A DNA stretch of 64,000 bases, taken from the NCBI RefSeq assembly GCF_026914185.1, contig NC_070567.1, positions 5,296,001-5,360,000 on the forward strand, written 5' to 3'. A program made the position numbers and the translations under genes. Shown piece by piece: positions 56,553 through 64,000 of this stretch. Position 1 is the first letter of the stretch. Every line of letters starts with the position of its first letter. Source of the stretch: Puccinia triticina (lineage: Eukaryota > Basidiomycota > Pucciniomycetes > Pucciniales > Pucciniaceae). The notes under the pieces were generated by a model that saw only the letters and a program-made list of their open reading frames with translations, did not search any database and was not told where the DNA came from.

Positions 56553-58098
56553 CGCGAAGCATCTTCCAACAAAGATCTATTGAAAGGTAAAATATCGGAC
56601 ATTGTCTCAGTTTCGATAAAACAAAGGAAAAGTGATGAACGGACTCATATACCAGGTGAAGAATTATCCGGGCCGCCATAAGTGATATTGAATCACGGCT
56701 TGAACAGCGCCAAATGGTTTGGGTTGAATGGTCGGATTAAAAGCCAGGGGATTTGTCAAAGAGCCCAAGCGTGGTTGGGAATATTTGGTCTTCGATTCCA
56801 AGGGCACAGAATATGGGTACATAGATTAGGATTGTCTTGGAGCGGGAGGAACATTTTGGTGAACTGACGGGATAACTTATCAACCCACATGGAGACGAAA
56901 CCAATTTTTTGACACATTCCACTTCTGATAAACAGTTTTATTGAACAAGAGGCGAATGAGTATTCTCTGTACAGACTTGCCAATCCCCAGCTGGTTGGTG
57001 CAGACTGTATCAACCGGCCAAGGAGAAATCCTCGTCGCCAAGGACAAATCCTCTTCAGCCGTCGGTACAGGCTTTAACTTAGCTAAGTCCCCCCTCTAAC
57101 TTAACACAAGACCCTCTCCTGGTGCAGCCTGGCTGGCGCGGAGCGCCCCTCGCGAAGCCAGCCTCCCCTTTGGAGGGTCCCTGCGGCTCGGGGAGGGGAG
57201 GGGAAATTTCCGCAGGGAGAGGCGGCCGGCTCCCAAAAAAAAAACAAGCAGAAAAAAATTAAAGCCGGCTGGATCATTTGGACGACCGCTATCCCCGGCA
57301 CGGGACGGTTTTTTAAGCGTCCAAATGTGGTTCTCCCAACGTTCCGGATATTCGGGTGTTATTTTCCTGACTTGGGATGTCAAGGGTGGGTCCGTAGTGT
57401 CCTGGTCGCACTGACGCATCTGGCGGCCGGCCATCCAGACAGCACAGACTTGATGGCCGGGCCAGCTACCTCCCGACCGGCCGGCCAAGGAGATCGTACT
57501 ACAACAAGTCTCGATAGCCGAGAGGATTCCTTGCGGCCATCAAGAATGTACGATTGATAGGATTGGATTTGGCCGAAAGGATGCCCTCCCGACCCGACCC
57601 TTAAGACTACATTTACAGGCTTGACGGCCGCCAGGTGTGTCCGACAGTGCACGCCTTTTGACTCTTGAGGCGTGCTTCTCAACATGTCGGGGGTGCGGTT
57701 AGCCGGCCGCTTGACAAGAGCCGGCCCGAAGGGTAGCGTGTGATCCAAGCAATGAACTTGTTATAATATTAGTTTTCTTCTCATTTGTGTAGGGCATTCA
57801 TCCTTGAAATGAGATCATACTTCGGCCCAATCGAGATGAGGGAGACGGGGGTAGTGGTTTGATGCTGCTTACTTTAACGATGAGGCGGAGAAATCAATGC
57901 GCGTCGGGTGGATAAACAGTATAAGAAGCCCAATATAAGTAAGTGACGACAACAGAAAGGAAGCCAGAAGAGGCTGTCAAATAAGTATGCTACAAAGAAA
58001 CAAAAAAAAAAAACAGTGCAGCGAGAGAGAGAAAGAGAGAAAGAGGATTAAGAAGATTTTAAAGGGTATAGAAGTGTTGTGGGGGAGTGTGGGGTGGG
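56553..58098. other. Intergenic region, partly GC-rich
   Basis: 1.5 kb without a gene I can support. 57100-57300 is GC-rich with 'ggaggggaggggaaatttcc' and an A run, and 57420-57730 is rich in 'gccggcc' blocks; both may be repeat pieces. Purine-rich 'gagagagagaaagagag' lies near 58025. ORFs here overlap on opposite strands and have no domains. Confidence 0.4.
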
Positions 58099-59291
58099 TC
58101 ACTGTTGATTGCATTTCTCGGATTCGTCTTCGGAGAAGAGCTTGGGATCTGGGGATTGAGCTGTGGGGCGACGAAGGAGGAGTCTGGTGGGATCGGGGTC
58201 GGCAGTAGTACTATTGGGAGGGGCGGCTCGGGTGGGAGTAAGGGAGGGGAAGTTAGGGATCTGCTTCGCGGCGAGTTGTTCGAGTTGGAGGATGCGAGGT
58301 TCGAAGCGAGCGATGAAGTCACGGATGAGCTGGGCGAGCCGGTCGTGTCCGCTGGTCAGAGCGCTCTGGACGGTAGCGTTGACGTCCTGCTGCATGAACT
58401 GGACGGACTGGTGGAGGTTGACGGGGATCTCCTTGGTGAGGATGGTCTGGACGCTCGACTTGAGCTCGCTGACCCGCCGGTCCATCCGGTCGAGCTCCTC
58501 GCGCAGCTCGACGAGTTGATGGTCGGTGTGGCTCGACGCGGCTCGGTCTGCTGACTTGGGGCGGTTGATCGGGGGGGCTGTCTCGTTACTACAGGTGCTT
58601 TTCTGGTGATCGTCTAGTGCTGCTGCTGCTGCTGACCGGGATGGGGATGGCTCGGGCAGCAACTGTCGTAGTGTTTGGATGGCCTCCTTGTGTGCGCCGA
58701 TCTGCTGATGTAGTCCATCGATGGCTACTTGGTGTTCGCAATCGATCCGCTCGACCTCGTGGGCATGTTTGCCTATCCGCTTATGCAGGATCTTGAGATC
58801 ATTGGCCAAGTCGACCGCGGGCTGCAGCTTGCAGGCTTCGGCACGCTCGAGGCTGGAGTCGGGCTCAGCTTTACAGAGCCAAGCAGGGTTTCTGCCACCA
58901 GACGCGCCTTGCTGTAGCAGGCTAGCGTTTTTTTCGTGGCTGAGTTTGGAGTGGAGATCGGCGGCGATGCCGATGGCCAGGCCTTCGATCGCCTTCAGAG
59001 ACTCGTCCCGGGCTGCAATCTTGAGCGTTTTCTCGGCCTGCAGACGCGAGCTGCTGGGATCCTGGCTGAGCTGCTCGGCATTCTTATCGACCAGCTTGTC
59101 CAAGGCTTTGAGGTCGATGCCATGGCGGGTCCCCTCGACAAGCACGCGTCTGCGGAATGTGGAAACAGTCGTCTCGGTGAAAAGCCATGCAGATGGACCC
59201 TTTGATAGACTCACTCGATGGCAGATTGGATGGCCGAGCAGAAGATATCCCTGAACGGGTCGGATGGGGGCTGGTGGTCTTCTGGGTGCAT
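58099..59291 (-). CDS. Coiled-coil protein of unknown function (375 aa)
   Basis: Two exons: 59291-59215 and 59149-58099, joined by a GT-AG intron ('atcga|gtgagt' to 'ccgcag|acgcg'), keep the frame from MHPEDHQPPSDPF to a TGA at 58099. The N-terminal 60 residues could form a small helical domain (FRDIFCSAIQSAIERVLVEG). Two long heptad-like stretches follow (about 60-190 and 230-320; for example LVELREELDRMDRRVSELKS), separated by an Ala/Ser-rich linker. The tail is Pro/Thr-rich and ends in acidic residues. I do not recognise the family; a structural or complex-forming role is a guess. It is divergent from glucosidase I with only 178 bp between the start codons. Confidence 0.75.
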
Positions 59292-59469
59292 CGGATGGCG
59301 ATCTCTTTTGTTGCGGTGTGGAGTGGTGAGTCTTCGTCTGTGGGGAGGAGGTAATGGCTCCTCCGGCGGGCCCCTGGTGGCGCGGGGGCTCGGCTGGACC
59401 TTGGTGGTCCGCCGGCGACTACCGAGGCCCACTGCCAGCCACACCGAAAACCGCAGACCACTGGACCAG
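59292..59469. promoter_or_regulatory. Shared divergent promoter region
   Basis: Only 178 bp separate the start codons of the coiled-coil gene (minus) and glucosidase I (plus), so both 5' leaders and the core promoters must lie here or overlap the coding parts. No clear TATA box is visible; the segment is GC-rich with CT-rich patches. Confidence 0.55.
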
Positions 59470-62400
59470 ATGCGCCTGCCCATCCCCGCACAGCCGGGCC
59501 CACTCGCCGTCATCGCCAGCCTGCTCTCAGCCGCCGCCGCCGAGCCCGAACCCACCTTCCATGCCCTCCAGCGAGCTACCAACCAGTCCCTCCTATGGGG
59601 CACCTACCGCCCAAACCTCTACTTCGGCCTCAGGCCCCGCCAGCCGCACTCCCTCATGACCGGAATGGTCTGGTTCGGAACCCAGGACTTCCAAAGCTTC
59701 GGCCGTAAGTCGCTCCCCGCCCACCAGCCCCTCCCTCTGGCAGCTAACCGCCACTCTCCCTCCGCAGGAGCCCGGCACTCGTGCGAACAATCCGACGAAC
59801 TCATGGGCTACGGGTTCGATAAGCACGACGGAAGGAACTTTGCATCGCACTACTTGAAGGACCAGCTCAACAACGTCGAACTGCGCGTGCAGATGCTCAA
59901 GGTGCCCGGCGGCCAACACGGTTCGTCCCGGAAATCCTATCCATCCATCCTGCTACTCTAGACGGCCAGATTGACCTCAAATCACTCACTGGCTTGCTCT
60001 GGCTCTCAAGGCGGATCCTGGGCCCTGAGAATCAATGGAAAGAAATTGGATGAAGGTACGACTACGTATCAGTCATCTCTTGATCGGCTCAGTATACTAA
60101 GCAGCATGTTTATGTTTAGCGCGGCCTTCGAAAATCAGTCTAATCAACTACTTCGGATTGGACGGCCTGGGCTCTTTCCAAATAGAAAATGAGGAAGACG
60201 AAGAGGTGCGCATTTCCAGCTTACTCCTTTATCCTGTTCAGTGTTGAGAGTGGTGTTTTTTTTTTTTTTAAAAAAAAAAATGTCTTTTTTGATGACTTAT
60301 TAACAGGGAATTGATGGGGAAGTCAAGATATCTGGGTCAACGACTCAGTTGGGGGACTTCACGATCCGCATTAAAGATAGTCAGCATGCACATCCCTACA
60401 CTTAATTCAAATTTGAAAAAAAAATTAAACGTTGACCCTTCGTTTCTGATAAAGGTCCCACAAACAAACCAGCTGCCGCGCTTCGCCACGCGGAGGACTT
60501 TGGCGAAAGACTCTCGAGAACCCAGTTCCTAGGCGTTCAAGTTCCAGCGGGCTCGGTTTGGAAAGCCAAGGGTGAGCGATTTGGCACACAGCCCTACCCC
60601 AGTGTCATCATCGATGGGTACCAGTTTGACAGAAGCATCTGCACCTGGCAAATCCTTAAACAGACTCCATCATCTCCGCCATCAACGAATATGTCCAACC
60701 CTTGATCGAGAAGTATACCGTCCAAGACATGCCTGATCCATGTCTAGCTCTCAGTCTACCCAACGAGATCAACTACGGAAGCAATCTATACGCTCTCCAA
60801 CGGATGTACGAGTCGCCCTTCGAGCTAGATATCTACTTCGATGGCGACGGGGCGCCTCGGATCGATTCGGCAGCTTTATCGGCTGGCTTGCTGGCCGCCT
60901 CCACCGCCTTCGACCAACGCTTTAAGGCCACGTTCCCCAAGATCGCCTCTGAATACTCGGCCGAGGAACAGGCGATGGCCATGGAGATGCTTTCTAGTAT
61001 GATCGGTGGGATCGGGTACTTTTACGGCTCATCAATCGTCGACCGTAACTTTGCTCACGATTATGACGATGACGGGCTTCTGTTGACGGGGAATTCCGAG
61101 GACGATGAGGGAGGAAGCGATCGCAAGCGTCAGCCGCAGCTCACAGAGGACCGCGAGCTGTTTACGGCCACCCCTAGTCGCTCATTTTTCCCCAGGGGTT
61201 TCTATTGGGATGAAGGCTTCCACTTGGCTCTGATTGGGGCCTGGGATAATGACCTGAGGTGAGCTAAGACGTCACATCGAACACTCAAGCCTTACGGTCT
61301 AATTCCGACACCCCTTTTCTTGTAGCTTGGAAATCCTCCAAAGTTGGATTAATTTGATTGATCGGGATGGTTGGGTCGGTCGAGAACAGATCTTGGGAGA
61401 AGAGGCGCGCAGTAAAGTGCCCCAGGAGTTTCAGGTTCAATATTCCAACCATGCCAATCCGCCCACGTTGACGATGGCAGTAACCTCGTACCTCAAACGA
61501 TTGATGCGTTACCAAGGAGCCGATGGACTCAAAGATACGCTTACAGATGCCGACCTGGGCATGGGCACCGGACAGCAGATCTTCGAGACAGCAGCACGGG
61601 ACGGCGGGAGGATTTCGGATAAGCTTCTGGAGGACGTTGGACTGGCCAGATCCTTCCTAGGCTCAATCTACCCCAAGCTGAAGCTCCACTACGAATGGTT
61701 CCGGGAAACCCAAGTCGGCCAGATCAGGGAGTGGGGCCGAGAGTCGCGCAGCAAGACCGAAGGCTATCGATGGAGGGGCCGGACCGCGGAGCATGTACTC
61801 ACGTCTGGGATCGACGACTATCCCAGAGGACTGCCCCATGTCGGAGAGTTGCATCTTGATCTGTTGTGTTGGGTCGGCTTCTTCACTCGGACGATGAAGT
61901 CTATTGCCGAGTTTATTGGGGAGACCGACGATGTTTTGGAGTATGAGAAGAACTACGAGGCGATTGTTGACAACATCGATGGTGAGTAGCATCCACTCCC
62001 CCATGTCTATTGTGTCGAGGACTAAGATGTTTGCGCTCGATTCGATGCTAGATTTGCATTGGAATGAGGAGAAAAAGATGCATTGCGATGTCAGTGTAGA
62101 CGCCGAAGGTGGGTATCATTCCATATCGCAAATCTGGCAAGCTCGGCGTTCTTGAGCAGAGGAGATCTAACTTCCGGCCACTTTACACATAGACGAATCC
62201 TATTTCGTGTGCCACAAAGGCTACATCTCGATCTTCCCCTTCCTGCTAGGCCTTGTCCCCCACGATTCGCCGAAGCTGAAGTACATCCTGGACGACATCC
62301 GCGATCCGACCGGGATATGGTCCGAGTTCGGGCTCAGAAGCTTATCCAAATCGGACGAGTTCTTCGGCAAGAACGAGAATTACTGGCGAGGTCCGATCTG

Positions 62401-62835
62401 GATTCCGATGAACTACATGGCCTTGAACTCTCTCTACACCGTCAGTCCTTTTCTGCTCCATTCAGAAGGCCATTTTTTGGGGGAAGGGTGGTTTTGGGAG
62501 AAACTTGCTGATCCGGGGGATTGGGATGTTCTAGATCTATGCCAAGCAAAGCGGGCCCCACCAGACCCAAGCGGCCGAGCTGTACGAGGAACTGAAGACA
62601 AATGTGGTCAAGAACGTGTTCAAAGTGAGTGGACTCTCTCAGCAGCGTCTCTGGGCGACAGCCAAACCTTTTTCCTCTTTTTTCTTTCTTTCTTGGTGCA
62701 TCACAGGAATGGAAACGGACCGGATTCACCTGGGAACAGTATGACCCTATCACCGGCGAGGGCAGACGGTCCAAGCCGTTCACCGGCTGGACGAGCTTGG
62801 TGGCTATGATCATGGCCGAGGAGTACGACATGTAA
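59470..62835 (+). CDS. CWH41/GCS1: Mannosyl-oligosaccharide glucosidase (glucosidase I, GH63)
   Basis: Trims the outermost alpha-1,2-linked glucose from the N-glycan precursor in the ER lumen, the first step of N-glycan processing. Twelve exons join in frame: 59470-59704, 59768-59921, 60011-60055, 60120-60205, 60307-60379, 60455-60571, 60664-61260, 61326-61981, 62052-62108, 62193-62440, 62535-62624 and 62707-62835, giving 828 aa, normal for the family. The start MRLPIPAQPGPLAVI gives a short hydrophobic signal. Family motifs: LLWGTYRPNLYFGLRPR, SCEQSDELMGYGF, SFFPRGFYWDEGFHLALIGAW (GH63 catalytic domain), GELHLDLLCW, YWRGPIWIPMNY and the end GWTSLVAMIMAEEYDM. No stop interrupts it. The donors GTTCGT (exon 2) and GTCAGC (exon 5) are weak, so those two boundaries are least sure. 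Confidence 0.93.
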
Positions 62836-64000
62836 GCTCCTCAATTTTTCTTCCACAACGCACTTTTTGTTTTCTCAGACGGAACAATTTTTTTCCCGTT
62901 TGTTTTTGTTCTCCCTCATTATTACTTTTTTGATGCACATCGATTGATCGATAATCTATCAGGTGAATAAACGTGAAGCAAAACAAGCAAAAGCAGCCGT
63001 TCTGGTTTTCTCTGTCCTCCCATGAAAAAAAAAAAGAAAATGAAAAAAGAAAACCGCCGTGCGGCAATTTCCCCGATGCTTGTCTATTGGATGGCGTGCC
63101 TCTCAGAGTCACATGTCAATAAAAAAAACCCCTATTTTTTGTGCCTTTCGGTGTGGTGCTTGGTGAGCCGGGTGCTCGGAAATGCCTGTGCTCAATCGCC
63201 ACAGCGTCTGAGCGAAAAATGAACCGCAAAATGCAACTCGTTTTGGAAAAGTCCTTTTCGCCTCAGGCCAGGAATTTGCTTGGCGTACTCCGCGTAAGCC
63301 TCTCCGCCAGGCCTATGATCCAGTGGTTTTACTTGCCACCATGAGAACCTCAAAGGCGCGCGTTGTAGCAAAGGTGAATCTGCGTAGCTGATGAGCTTCT
63401 GACCGGTGAGTTGTTCAAGTGGTGGATGACCGGTCGGGCCGCGCCGACGGTCGATAGTGCATACAACATACGCGACCGGCCAAACTAATTTACACACCGA
63501 AAACTGTCCGGTATACCTCTGGTTGTATCTGGGACTCGGAGACCGTGGGCCGGTTGGCGGTCAAAGAAGGCTTCTGGCCATCGCCCCCGCGGTGTAGGGC
63601 TGCAATGAGATCGGCCTCAGCGGTGTGAAAACCAGGTGGAGGCTTGGAAGTCCCTCTCTATTCCCTGCTGCGAGCGGTGTTGGCATGCAAACGGCCTCCT
63701 CCTTACCGGCCCTCCCCGGCTCCCACTGATCAGGCGCTTCGTTAGGCTCGGTCGCCCATGAGATCGGGCGACCTTGGCGTGCTATACCCACGAGAAGCTC
63801 CGTCCATCAGAACATTCGATACGGCTTGAGAAAAACCAAGCTCGCCGGGGCTTCGTTTTGGAAAAGATGACCTTGATTCCTCGCAGGTGTGTAGTGATGG
63901 CTCCCGGAGGCAACAAAAAAGGGTTCCCGGGGTTGGTGACCGGTCTTTTAGCTGGCGGTGCACCATTCCATCACGATCATCTGTTACTGGGGAAACACAA
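62836..64000. other. 3' flank of glucosidase I, no further gene seen
   Basis: T-rich sequence after the stop (62850-63000) is probably the 3' UTR. The remainder has ORFs on both strands without recognisable domains. A gene running out of the window cannot be excluded. Confidence 0.4.

Noticed and set aside
58087..58554. Plus-strand ORFs at 58087-59254
   Set aside because: They are shadows of the minus-strand coiled-coil gene, which has consistent splicing and composition.
59218..59469. Longer N-terminus for glucosidase I beginning MADWMAEQ
   Set aside because: It would overlap the first exon of the divergent gene and lacks a signal. The ATG at 59470 gives a signal-like N-terminus directly before the conserved region.

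Overview
The window looks like a transposon-rich chromosome segment of a basidiomycete, most likely a rust fungus (Pucciniales). The reasons are short GT-AG introns, a Tet-like 2OG-Fe(II) oxygenase of the type expanded in rusts, SAM-domain and OB-fold-like proteins of rust type (recalled, not searched), and a mix of hAT, Helitron, DIRS/Ngaro, LINE and LTR elements around a few housekeeping genes. The species cannot be told. ORF starts and splice sites were worked out by eye.

Layout. 1-10477: a satellite of about 173 bp in higher-order units. It runs forward to about 5315, then flips and runs inverted to 10477. An 811-bp solo LTR sits in the forward half with a perfect 5-bp target duplication. 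10922-11665: foldback element. 11692-12568 (-): truncated Helitron N-terminal region. 13200-14629 (-): five-exon gene for a 390-aa OB-fold-like protein with an AT-hook. 15703-23888: an 8.2-kb TIR element with matching outer target duplication, carrying an apparently intact eight-exon hAT transposase and a TET/JBP-like oxygenase as cargo. 24.0-28.4 kb: repeats. 28459-31734: TIR element with a broken SAM-domain gene and an intron-containing captured fragment of a RasGAP/IQGAP C-terminus.

32061-35673: non-autonomous LTR retrotransposon with a palindromic CACTA-like element nested in it. 38.6-44.2 kb (-): degraded DIRS/Ngaro element whose RT frame is split by a second copy of the same palindromic element. 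36757 and 44730: two Helitron 3' ends. 45030-45440: hAT-like MITE. 45736-51189 (-): full-length RNase H-bearing LINE with 12-bp target duplications. 51.2-53.8 kb: LTR-element leader and gag with nonsense codons. 55.0-55.6 kb (-): Ty1/copia integrase remnant.

55913-62835 is the genic end: a tail-anchored RING-H2 protein (-), a coiled-coil protein (-), and, head-to-head with it across a 178-bp shared promoter, ER glucosidase I (+, GH63, 12 exons, 828 aa). Several element ORFs are broken by codons that each differ by one C-to-T step from a sense codon, which fits cytosine-deamination decay. The most notable unit is the hAT element with the TET/JBP-like oxygenase, because known fungal TET/JBP cargo is tied to KDZ transposons.
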